Virus record (IMG/VR): IMGVR_UViG_3300046006_004907
Location: 1 to 21,920 of that record
Origin: a virus
Reading direction: 5' to 3' (one strand)
DNA length: 21,920 nt
Shown: in pieces, positions 7,856 through 12,862 of the stretch
Layout of the letters: the number at the start of each line of letters is the position of its first letter
Numbering within the stretch: position 1 is the first letter of the stretch
Program-made: the position numbers and the translations under genes
The notes under the pieces: generated by a model
Told to the model about the DNA's origin: nothing
Seen by the model: the letters and a program-made list of their open reading frames with translations, nothing else
Databases searched by the model: none

Positions 7856-8095
7856 ATGAAAAGTTTTAGAGAATTTCGACAATTATATGAAGGTTCAGTA
7901 AAAGACGTTCAGCAAACAATTAAATACCATATTGGTCCAATTTTTGCTTCTGGTGCTGCGCCTGTCGAACAAAAACATATTAAAAAAGCAGTTGATGCTG
8001 TAGTAAAAGATCATAAAATGACACCAGATGCAGCTAGAAAAATGGTTGATTCTTATTGTAAGACGCCTACTATCCCAAAAGCAAAAGGAGCGTAA
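7856..8095 (+). CDS. Small putative internal head protein
   Basis: 79 residues. The first 13, MKSFREFRQLYEG, closely mimic the capsid-targeting sequence of T4 IPIII (Met-Lys-Thr-Tyr-Gln-Glu-Phe then L/I-x-E) with a predicted prohead-protease cut after LYE. The mature part would be a basic, helical protein of about 67 residues. Small basic internal proteins are packaged at high copy and injected with the DNA in T4, where one blocks a host restriction enzyme. Only the targeting motif is visible; the function of the mature part is unknown. AGGAAAA precedes the start. A terminator overlaps the stop codon. Confidence 0.7.
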   Translation: MKSFREFRQLYEGSVKDVQQTIKYHIGPIFASGAAPVEQKHIKKAVDAVVKDHKMTPDAARKMVDSYCKTPTIPKAKGA

Positions 8096-8108
8096 AGCTC
8101 CTTTTTTT
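8084..8108 (+). terminator. Rho-independent terminator overlapping a stop codon
   Basis: AAAGGAGC (8084-8091) pairs with GCTCCTTT (8097-8104), with the TAA stop in the loop, followed by a seven-T run. It may work weakly on the minus strand for the 26-residue gene that ends at 8107. Confidence 0.85.
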
Positions 8109-8187
8109 ATTCATTATCTTTATACAAAGTTTCAATTAAAAAATATGTGAGTATAACAGAAAACGCAGCAATCCAAAGCGAAATCAT
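8107..8187 (-). CDS. 26-residue membrane peptide
   Basis: ATG 8187-8185 to TAA 8109-8107. A near-consensus AAGGAGATATT ribosome site precedes it, the main reason to trust so short a gene. Residues 2-19 (ISLWIAAFSVILTYFLIE) form one membrane helix, followed by a short charged tail. It lies directly downstream of another small membrane gene on the same strand. Function unknown; it might regulate lysis or the host envelope. Confidence 0.65.
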   Translation of the reverse strand: MISLWIAAFSVILTYFLIETLYKDNE

Positions 8188-8196
8188 AATATCTCC

Positions 8197-8412
8197 TTAT
8201 GTAAACCAATTGTAGATCCCATAAGAATCTATTACACAGAAAAAAGAATATCGCAATTTTAATGATGCAATATTTTTACAATATGCATTTATTAAACATA
8301 ATCCATGCCCTATCAAAAAGAAAATAAATGCATATTTTGTATACGGTTCAATATTTGTTGCAATTAAAGATCCAGCGATAAGAAAGTTTACAGTACCAAG
8401 CCAATTTAACAT
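8197..8412 (-). CDS. Small two- or three-helix membrane protein
   Basis: 71 residues with hydrophobic stretches at about 3-19 (NWLGTVNFLIAGSLIAT), 27-44 (YAFIFFLIGHGLCLINAY) and possibly 53-70. Aromatic residues sit at the helix ends. ATG 8412 has AGGA seven bases upstream. It forms a pair with the 26-residue peptide. The GxxNFLIA / GHGLCLINAY pattern recalls small phage membrane proteins related to PQ-loop or NMN-transporter fragments, but I cannot name the family. Function unknown. Confidence 0.65.
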   Translation of the reverse strand: MLNWLGTVNFLIAGSLIATNIEPYTKYAFIFFLIGHGLCLINAYCKNIASLKLRYSFFCVIDSYGIYNWFT

Positions 8413-8453
8413 AAAATCCTATTTTAATAATTAATCCCAATTTATTTAGTTTA

Positions 8454-8461
8454 TATAAATA
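8454..8461 (+). promoter_or_regulatory. T4-type late promoter TATAAATA
   Basis: Exact TATAAATA 23 bases upstream of the holin-like gene start at 8485. It supports late expression of 8485-9025. Confidence 0.75.
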
Positions 8462-8484
8462 GAAGTAAAAAACTGGAGAAAGTG

Positions 8485-8721
8485 ATGAATAAAATACTAG
8501 CATATATAAAAGAACCAAGAACTCTACAAGGCGAATATAATAAACTATTTTATGTTTATAGTCGACTAAGAGAACCAAGTAGTCATGCCGCATTAGCTGC
8601 GATATTTGCCGTATTTGGAACTAATATTTCGGATCAAATGTGGAATAATGTAATGAATGGATTATCTGCAGTATTTGCTATAGCAGGGATATTCCTAAAA
8701 GAAGATACAAAGGAGAAATAA
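8485..8721 (+). CDS. Putative holin-like small membrane protein
   Basis: 78 residues from ATG 8485, with GGAG six bases upstream; a GTG one codon earlier is less likely. The N-terminal 30 residues are polar and basic. Residues about 32-47 (SHAALAAIFAVFGTNI) and 57-70 (GLSAVFAIAGIFLKE) are weakly hydrophobic helices ending in a charged EDTKEK tail. The 'AALAAIFAVFG...NGLSAVFAIAGIFL' pattern is like holins of many tailed phages, which form lesions in the inner membrane at lysis. No endolysin lies in the window to support this, so the call is tentative. It precedes an Ala-rich gene by one base and is likely co-transcribed with it from a late promoter. Confidence 0.5.
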   Translation: MNKILAYIKEPRTLQGEYNKLFYVYSRLREPSSHAALAAIFAVFGTNISDQMWNNVMNGLSAVFAIAGIFLKEDTKEK

Positions 8722-8722
8722 A

Positions 8723-9025
8723 ATGAGTTTTTTTAGTAAAATAAAAGAGGCATTTGTTGGATTAGGTAAAGCAGCTCCAACATTAACAGCAATAGCAACA
8801 ACAGTGGAAGTAGCAACTGGTCATGCAGATTTAGTGGCTTTAACTCAAAAAGCAGGCGATGCAGCTGCAAAAGTTGGCGAGGAAGTAAATACTTCAGGAG
8901 ATTTAGTTGGCGCAGTATCAGAACAAATATCTACTGTGGCGGCATCTGAAGGTGAAGCTAAAATTGCAGATGTAGCAGGTAAAGTTTCAACAGTAGCAAA
9001 AGCAGCCAAAAAAAGTAAAAAGTAA
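8723..9025 (+). CDS. Alanine-rich small late protein
   Basis: 100 residues. The N-terminus MSFFSKIKEAFVGLGKA is an amphipathic helix. The rest is Ala/Val/Gly-rich with predicted helices and ends in a Lys-rich tail (AKAAKKSKK). No cysteine and no clear membrane span. ATG 8723 comes one base after the holin-like stop, with AAAGGAGAA before it. It resembles small helical virion or lysis-associated proteins, but I do not recognise it. Confidence 0.65.
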   Translation: MSFFSKIKEAFVGLGKAAPTLTAIATTVEVATGHADLVALTQKAGDAAAKVGEEVNTSGDLVGAVSEQISTVAASEGEAKIADVAGKVSTVAKAAKKSKK

Positions 9026-9036
9026 TAATATAAAAA

Positions 9037-9063
9037 AAGCCAGAAGTATTGCGCTTCTGGCTT
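9037..9063. terminator. Bidirectional terminator
   Basis: AAGCCAGAAG (9037-9046) and CTTCTGGCTT (9054-9063) make a perfect 10-bp stem. The flanking A-run gives a strong U-tract on the minus strand, and the plus side has only a weak one. It separates convergent transcripts. Confidence 0.85.
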
Positions 9064-9098
9064 AAATATACATAACTTATATTATTATTGTAGAATGA

Positions 9099-9251
9099 TT
9101 ACTTATGTTTCGCGCCGCAGACAGTACAAGTATATCCTTTCTTTTGGTCTTCGTTCATAACTCGCATATTTTTACCATAAGTTGCATCTTGATATTCAGC
9201 AGCTTTTCCGCCAGTACAGTTACAACGTTTAATTTCAACAGTTGACGCCAT
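9099..9251 (-). CDS. Small zinc-ribbon protein conserved in T4-like phages
   Basis: 50 residues, ATG 9251 to TAA 9101-9099, preceded by GAGGT. CNC at residues 10-12 and CTVC at 42-45 could hold one zinc ion. The intervening AEYQDATYGKNMRV segment with a late YTCTVCG matches a small protein I have seen in many T4-like phages ('C.C....YQD..YG...RV.N......CTVCG'). Function is unknown; a nucleic-acid or protein-binding role is inferred from the ribbon. It is driven by an early promoter at 9285-9313, so it is probably an early gene. Confidence 0.75.
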   Translation of the reverse strand: MASTVEIKRCNCTGGKAAEYQDATYGKNMRVMNEDQKKGYTCTVCGAKHK

Positions 9252-9284
9252 TTTAATACCTCACTTTAGTTAAACAACAAATTA

Positions 9285-9313
9285 ATTATACTATAAAACT
9301 ATCTATTCGTCAA
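9285..9313 (-). promoter_or_regulatory. Early sigma70-type promoter
   Basis: Minus-strand TTGACG (9313-9308), 17 bases, TATAAT (9290-9285), for the zinc-ribbon gene. The -35 box overlaps the last codons of the gene 9303-9545. Confidence 0.8.
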
Positions 9314-9545
9314 GCATATCTTGTATTAAACTAATACAAATATCAGCTCCATCGCTAACTCCTAATACATACGAACTTCCTTTAATCTCATTATTTGTAC
9401 TAGATGTAAATTTTTTATATTCTTCAGTTGAAAATCTTTGTATCTCGGAATTGATTCCATGAGAAATAGCTCGAACAAATGCTAGGGCTTTTTCTTTGTC
9501 ATTAGGAAAATATTCCTCAATTAATTTATGCACTTGCGTATTCAT
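9303..9545 (-). CDS. Hypothetical phage protein
   Basis: 80 residues, mostly helical and acidic, with no motif or membrane segment. ATG 9545 lies inside the 3' end of the upstream gene (20-base overlap), so it is likely translated by coupling; its own ribosome site is weak. I do not recognise it. Part of an early minus-strand pair with 9526-9897. Confidence 0.6.
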   Translation of the reverse strand: MNTQVHKLIEEYFPNDKEKALAFVRAISHGINSEIQRFSTEEYKKFTSSTNNEIKGSSYVLGVSDGADICISLIQDMLDE

Positions 9546-9897
9546 CGTCTTCTGTTACCATGTTTATTAAATCTTCATACATTGTATTGGCAAGTTCACT
9601 TGATGTTTTTGTTTTCTTACAAATCGTTCCAAAGAATCCGCTTTTAAGTAAATTTGCAATATAATGATGCGGATTACCTAAAATTGCTTCAAACATATCA
9701 GGTTCTACTACATCCCCGTCAATTGTTTCTTTATATGTTATAATATGATACTTAAATCCTAATTCATGTTTTTCAATTGGTTGAGCATTATCTTTATATG
9801 TAAATGCTGAAATATCTAATTGTTCATTCTCATCTAAGATAAACATAAAACCATCATGTATTTCTTCATCATAAATTTCTTTTAAGTAGTGTTTCAT
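9526..9897 (-). CDS. Hypothetical phage protein
   Basis: 123 residues, acidic, with a mixed alpha/beta pattern: MFILDENEQLDIS near 18 and YHIITYKETIDGDV near 50, then a helical second half (LLKSGFFGTICKK). AGGA precedes ATG 9897. No family is recognised. Its start region faces the plus-strand HNH gene at 9949. Confidence 0.6.
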   Translation of the reverse strand: MKHYLKEIYDEEIHDGFMFILDENEQLDISAFTYKDNAQPIEKHELGFKYHIITYKETIDGDVVEPDMFEAILGNPHHYIANLLKSGFFGTICKKTKTSSELANTMYEDLINMVTEDDEYASA

Positions 9898-9948
9898 AAG
9901 AATCCTATTTTATGTTGTTATAGATATATTTATTTTAAATGCAAAACT

Positions 9949-10272
9949 ATGGAATATAAAATAAAACCACCGGAAATTAAACAGATCTATAATAACTTAA
10001 AATCATCAGCTAAAAAAAGAAATATAAATTTTACATTAACTTTATCTGAGTTAAATAATATAAGTTTTCCAATTTCTTGCCCTGTGTTGAATATACCGTT
10101 AAAATGGCATAGAAACAAACCTCAAGATGATAGTTATAGTTTCGATAGAATTGATAGTTCGAAAGGATACGAAATAGATAATCTACTAATTATATCAGTA
10201 AAAGCTAATCGAGCTAAAAATAATTTATCCGAAGAAGAAATAACTAAATTTTGTAACTATTATAAAAATTAA
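9949..10272 (+). CDS. Small HNH/endonuclease VII-like protein
   Basis: 107 residues from ATG 9949. The frame is open further upstream, but those residues overlap the divergent gene's start. The middle has SCPVLNIPLKW (about 43-53) and then SYSFDRIDSSKGYEIDNLLIIS and KANRAKNNLS. This 'CPV.G..L....S.DRID..KGY..dN..viS..AN..K' signature is widespread in phage HNH-type endonucleases of the endonuclease VII style. The ribosome site is poor. It is the only plus-strand gene in a minus-strand block (9099-10928), as expected for an inserted mobile nuclease. Its stop overlaps the stop of a minus-strand small gene. Confidence 0.75.
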   Translation: MEYKIKPPEIKQIYNNLKSSAKKRNINFTLTLSELNNISFPISCPVLNIPLKWHRNKPQDDSYSFDRIDSSKGYEIDNLLIISVKANRAKNNLSEEEITKFCNYYKN

Positions 10273-10376
10273 CAGTCATCGCAATCGCAATCTAAGACAT
10301 ACATTAATATAGCAATTGTTGATATAATTGCTATCATTACTACACCGAATTCGTCTGCTACAGTTACATTTTCCAT
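10269..10376 (-). CDS. 35-residue membrane peptide with Cys/Asp tail
   Basis: ATG 10376 to TAA 10271-10269, with a near-perfect GGAGGT seven bases upstream. Residues about 11-28 (GVVMIAIISTIAILMYVL) form one membrane helix. The tail is DCDCDDC, three cysteines and four aspartates, which could bind a metal or be lipid-modified or disulphide-linked. Function unknown. Its stop codon overlaps that of the convergent HNH gene. Confidence 0.65.
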   Translation of the reverse strand: MENVTVADEFGVVMIAIISTIAILMYVLDCDCDDC

Positions 10377-10390
10377 AATACCTCCAGAAT

Positions 10391-10415
10391 AAAAAAGGAG
10401 CAAAAAGCTCCTTTT
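10391..10415 (-). terminator. Rho-independent terminator after gene 10419-10928
   Basis: AAAGGAGC (10394-10401), loop AAAAA, GCTCCTTT (10407-10414). On the minus strand the stem is followed by a six-U run. It separates the gene 10419-10928 from the 35-residue gene. Confidence 0.85.
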
Positions 10416-10418
10416 AGT

Positions 10419-10928
10419 TTAACAATTCCACTTTCTTAAAGCTAATGCTTTTCGAGTAGGCTTTCCATTGTCATCTTTCATTGCTCCAGGCATACCACCC
10501 ATCCTAGCACAAAAACTTTTACGTCTTTTTGCAGCTTTGCTATCTGGATTTAATTTACTTGGTGGAGTAGTCACAGCAGTTTTAAGTTTACTTCCTGGAT
10601 TTTCTCTTCTATACGCATCAACACCTTTTTGAGTTAACCCACCAGCAGAACTTTTGTGACCTTTTGCATCAATTGCATATTCCAATAACTCATTATCACT
10701 AATAACATCATATAACTCCCAAAGGTATTCGCTAGCAAACCCATTGTCAGTTGCATATTCTTCAACGGTACTTTCAATCATATCAAACATTTCTTCAGGC
10801 GTTAATTCAACGCTTTCATTGGGAACGCAATTATTAACTCGCTTGCCGCCTTTCATCTTAGTGCCTTGTTTGTGGTAATTTTTCCAGCATTTAAGAGTAA
10901 GCGGACTTTTTCTTTCGTCTAATTCCAT
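10419..10928 (-). CDS. Conserved phage structural-type protein (KGHKS...SFCARM domain)
   Basis: 169 residues. It begins with a 'CWKNYHKQGTKMKGGKRVNNCVP' type segment (about 14-36), common in T4-like phages. The C-terminal half has AKGHKSSAGGLTQKGVDAYRR (about 88-108), then KTAVTTPPSKL, SKAAKRRKSFCARMGGM and a final ALRKWNC. These blocks define a well-conserved phage domain of unknown function (DUF6321-like by recall), rich in Lys/Arg and Cys. GAGGAAA precedes ATG 10928, and a late promoter lies 28 bases further up, so a late, virion-linked protein is likely. It is probably DNA- or protein-binding; no enzyme site is seen. Confidence 0.75.
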   Translation of the reverse strand: MELDERKSPLTLKCWKNYHKQGTKMKGGKRVNNCVPNESVELTPEEMFDMIESTVEEYATDNGFASEYLWELYDVISDNELLEYAIDAKGHKSSAGGLTQKGVDAYRRENPGSKLKTAVTTPPSKLNPDSKAAKRRKSFCARMGGMPGAMKDDNGKPTRKALALRKWNC

Positions 10929-10955
10929 AAATATTTCCTCGTGGTTACTTAATAA

Positions 10956-10963
10956 TATTTATA
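10956..10963 (-). promoter_or_regulatory. T4-type late promoter (minus)
   Basis: Minus-strand TATAAATA, 28 bases before ATG 10928. It faces away from the plus-strand late promoter at 11010. Confidence 0.75.
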
Positions 10964-11009
10964 GAATTAGTTTTCTAAGAACTAATTTAAAGTTTTTGTC
11001 GCTAAATAT

Positions 11010-11017
11010 TATAAATA
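11010..11017 (+). promoter_or_regulatory. T4-type late promoter (plus)
   Basis: Exact TATAAATA 61 bases before the GIY-YIG start at 11078. The leader it would make contains the ATCAGC/GCTGAT alternative hairpins. Confidence 0.75.
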
Positions 11018-11021
11018 ATAT

Positions 11022-11077
11022 ATCAGCCGCGATATTGCAAGTATCCGCTGATTCTAACACTTCTAAGGAGTATCAGC
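11022..11077 (+). promoter_or_regulatory. Possible RNA switch hiding the ribosome site of the GIY-YIG gene
   Basis: ATCAGC occurs twice (11022-11027 and 11072-11077, touching the ATG), and its complement GCTGAT once between them (11047-11052). Pairing with the second copy puts the AAGGAG ribosome site (11065-11070) inside a hairpin. Pairing with the first copy, helped by an inner GATA/TATC stem, frees it. The two states exclude each other. T4 intron endonuclease genes are known to hide their ribosome sites this way. Confidence 0.45.
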
Positions 11078-11731
11078 ATGAGTATTTATAAGTATTGTGT
11101 ATATCTTACAATTTATTACGGGAATAAATTACCGCCTTTCTATATTGGATCATCTTCGTTAACTAACATAGCAAAAGGTTATAATGGATCTGTATGTTCT
11201 ATAAAATATAAAGATATATGGAAATCAGAACGAAAAATAAATCCAGCATTATTTAAAACTAAAATAATTTCAACGCATTATACACGAAAAGAAGCATATT
11301 GCAAAGAAGAAAAAATTCAAAAACAATTAAATGTAGTTAAATCGCCTTTATATATTAATTGTTCGTTTGCAATAGAAAGATTCGATAATACAGGTATATC
11401 ATTATCTGTAGAACATAAATTAAAATTATCAAACGTAGCAAAAGGAATACCTAAGTCAGAACTAACGAAATTAAGGATGAAAAAACCTAAAACTGCTGAA
11501 CATAATAAAAAAGTATCGTTAGCTAAACAATCAATGACTCCAGTAATATGCCCGCATTGTTTATTGTCTGGAAATAAAGCAGTAATGACAAGGTTTCATT
11601 TTACTAACTGTAAACAAAACCCAAAATATAATAAAAATGATATACTAACATGCCCGCATTGTAATAAACAAGGTCGCGGAAATATGACAAGATACCATTT
11701 TAATAATTGTAAAAAAAGAAAAGGGGCTTAA
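11078..11731 (+). CDS. GIY-YIG homing endonuclease next to pmoC
   Basis: 217 residues. An N-terminal GIY-YIG domain is recognisable as YCVYLTIYYG then PPFYIGSSS (about 6-28). A NUMOD3-like basic module follows at about 110-140 (SVEHKLKLSNVAKG, SELTKLRMKKP). The C-terminus carries two Cys/His fingers of the type CPHC...MTRxHFxNC (about 158-178 and 192-211), which phage endonucleases use to bind DNA. It converges on pmoC: its stop is 18 bases from the pmoC stop, with a shared terminator between. It could cut intronless pmoC alleles and so carry the intron along, but this is inference. AAGGAG precedes ATG 11078. Confidence 0.9.
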   Translation: MSIYKYCVYLTIYYGNKLPPFYIGSSSLTNIAKGYNGSVCSIKYKDIWKSERKINPALFKTKIISTHYTRKEAYCKEEKIQKQLNVVKSPLYINCSFAIERFDNTGISLSVEHKLKLSNVAKGIPKSELTKLRMKKPKTAEHNKKVSLAKQSMTPVICPHCLLSGNKAVMTRFHFTNCKQNPKYNKNDILTCPHCNKQGRGNMTRYHFNNCKKRKGA

Positions 11732-11741
11732 GCCCCTTTTC
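11718..11741. terminator. Bidirectional terminator between the GIY-YIG gene and pmoC
   Basis: A perfect 24-base palindrome: GAAAAGGGGC and GCCCCTTTTC arms around a TTAA centre, with A-runs and T-runs on both sides. It overlaps the GIY-YIG stop and terminates both convergent transcripts. Confidence 0.9.
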
Positions 11742-11749
11742 TTTATCGA

Positions 11750-11888
11750 TTAAACTAAATCGTTTTTCAATAATTTAGAAATAGCTTGTACTTCGATATT
11801 TACTACACCTAATACACCAAGCGCAGCCCATCCAAAAAATACAAACCCATAATGCAAAGGAGCAACAAATAACTCCTCCATAAACCAG
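11750..11888 (-). CDS. pmoC: pmoC exon 2 (C-terminus of particulate methane monooxygenase subunit C)
   Basis: 139 bases reading, after splicing, from the last base of codon 205 through W206-F-M-E-E-L-F-V-A-P-L-H217, then a membrane helix HYGFVFFGWAALGVLGVV, a short tail ISKLLKNDLV and TAA. The WFMEELFVAPLH block is near-invariant in PmoC. H217 corresponds to H245 of Methylococcus capsulatus (Bath), the third CuD ligand. It has no start codon or ribosome site of its own, so it only makes sense joined to exon 1 (12138-12751). The tail is shorter than in bacterial PmoC. Exons 1 and 2 together total 753 bases, 250 residues. Confidence 0.92.
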
Positions 11889-12137
11889 CCTATGTTCATA
11901 TAAGTTCGTTACACTTATATCGTTCTCTTATGAACTGCTAACTGTTCCCAGTTAGAGCAGACTATCTCATCAACCACGTGGGTTGCCCTGCGCTTCCACT
12001 CACTTGAGTGTACTTCCTTTCGGAATAGTCGTTACACCTTCCTATTTCTAGGCTTGGCACGGTATTGTCCGTTCTGGATGTTCACCGTTTTCACAGAGTT
12101 CTCATCATTATATTGCTATAATGAGCTTCCTGTTTTG
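11889..12137 (-). ncRNA. Group I (IA-like) self-splicing intron in pmoC
   Basis: 249 nt on the minus strand. P1: exon end CUUU plus intron base C pairs with internal guide GGAAG (intron nt 8-12), placing the required U-G wobble exactly at the 5' splice site. P10: exon-2 CUG pairs with intron CAG (nt 6-8). The last intron base is G. The core is complete: P2 capped by GCAA, P3 (CUCUGUG/CGCAGGG), P4 (CGGU/ACCG), P5 (UCC/GGA), P6a (CCUA-GAAA-UAGG), P7 (GACUAU at 12030-12025 with AUAGUC at 11965-11960), P7.1 (UCC-GAAA-GGA), P7.2 (CACUC/GAGUG), P8 (CAACC/GGUUG) and P9 (CUAACUG-GGAA-CAGUUAG). P7.1 and P7.2 point to subgroup IA, as in T4 td. It has no internal ORF. Read through, it adds six residues and a TAG at 12118-12116. 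Confidence 0.93.
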
Positions 12138-12751
12138 AAAGTATGACCCCATTCATTCAAACCTACGTTTGGAAGAATCATAAAAGGACCAATTACAGAT
12201 ACCAAATATTGTAATGGTAATCCTTTTTGATAGGTTGGTAAACGAGTTTTAGCGTATAAGAATGAAGCTACACCAGTAATAATATAAATTGGGTAACTTA
12301 GATAAAACTCAATAACGTGACTTGGAGTAAAATCAGTGTCACGAACGATTGTTTGATGCCATGTACCATCTTGTTCAGTAAAATATGAAGCACCATAATA
12401 AATTGCAATACCATACATTACTAACCATACCCAATGAGTAAAATGACGTCTCAATTCTTCTCTAGGGGTAATTGACATTACTTTACGATCGCGAGTCTTC
12501 CAGATATAACCCCACAACACTGATGCAGTTAATACCTCAAGTACCATCTCAATATAAAGGAAATTCATCCAATATGTTTCAAACTCTGGAGCAAATGAAT
12601 CTAAACCAGCTGACCATCCATATACACCCTCATACCAACGAACCCAACCATAAAATACAATATACAAAGCTGCGCCTAACAACATATTTCTTTTGTTTAA
12701 AAGCGGTGCTTCTGCAACTTCTGCTTTTACTGTTTCAACTGTAGCTGACAT
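12138..12751 (-). CDS. pmoC: pmoC exon 1, particulate methane monooxygenase subunit C
   Basis: Encodes residues 1-205 of a 250-residue PmoC, the inner-membrane subunit of the copper enzyme that oxidises methane to methanol. EGVYGWSAGLDSF (41-53) and FAPEFETYWMNF (53-64) are PmoC hallmarks. By alignment with M. capsulatus (Bath), offset 28, D128, H132 and H145 match the CuC ligands D156, H160 and H173; N199 and H203 match the CuD ligands N227 and H231. About six membrane helices precede the junction. AGGAG precedes ATG 12751, and a late promoter lies 70 bases upstream. pmoA and pmoB are absent here, so the product must join host subunits. Phage-borne pmoC is known from freshwater phages; the intron is the novelty. 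The closest sequence by recall is gammaproteobacterial. Confidence 0.96.
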
Positions 12752-12790
12752 ATTATTCTCCTAACCAAGGGAAAATTAAAAAAAGTTTAG

Positions 12791-12813
12791 CTTGAATTAA
12801 ACATCAATCCAAG
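12791..12813 (-). promoter_or_regulatory. Hairpin in the pmoC 5' leader
   Basis: Minus-strand CTTGGATT and AATTCAAG pair over 8 bp (one G-U) around loop GATGTTT, just after the predicted late transcription start and about 40 bases before the start codon. It may stabilise the message; function unknown. Confidence 0.4.
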
Positions 12814-12820
12814 TTAAGTT

Positions 12821-12828
12821 TATTTATA
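12821..12828 (-). promoter_or_regulatory. T4-type late promoter for pmoC
   Basis: Minus-strand TATAAATA, about 70 bases before ATG 12751. It directly abuts the U-tract of the rnh terminator. This suggests pmoC is made late in infection, unlike the rnh gene upstream. Confidence 0.75.
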
Positions 12829-12854
12829 AAAACCAACCTTTATAGTTGGTTTTT
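12828..12854 (-). terminator. rnh terminator
   Basis: Minus-strand AAAAACCAAC, loop of seven, GTTGGTTTTT, a 10-bp stem whose 3' arm runs into TTTTTATAAATA. The last bases are also the late promoter of pmoC. Confidence 0.85.
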
Positions 12855-12862
12855 ATGGTACA

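Noticed and set aside
12116-12137. pmoC as a truncated 211-residue gene or pseudogene
   Set aside because: The missing C-terminus lies downstream and is restored by exact removal of an intron-like segment with matching P1, P10 and terminal G.
11889-12137. tRNA or riboswitch within the pmoC spacer
   Set aside because: No cloverleaf or known aptamer is seen; the helices match a group I core instead.
12472-12744. Plus-strand ORF of 90 codons across pmoC
   Set aside because: It is antisense to a highly conserved gene, has low-complexity Leu-rich ends and no ribosome site.
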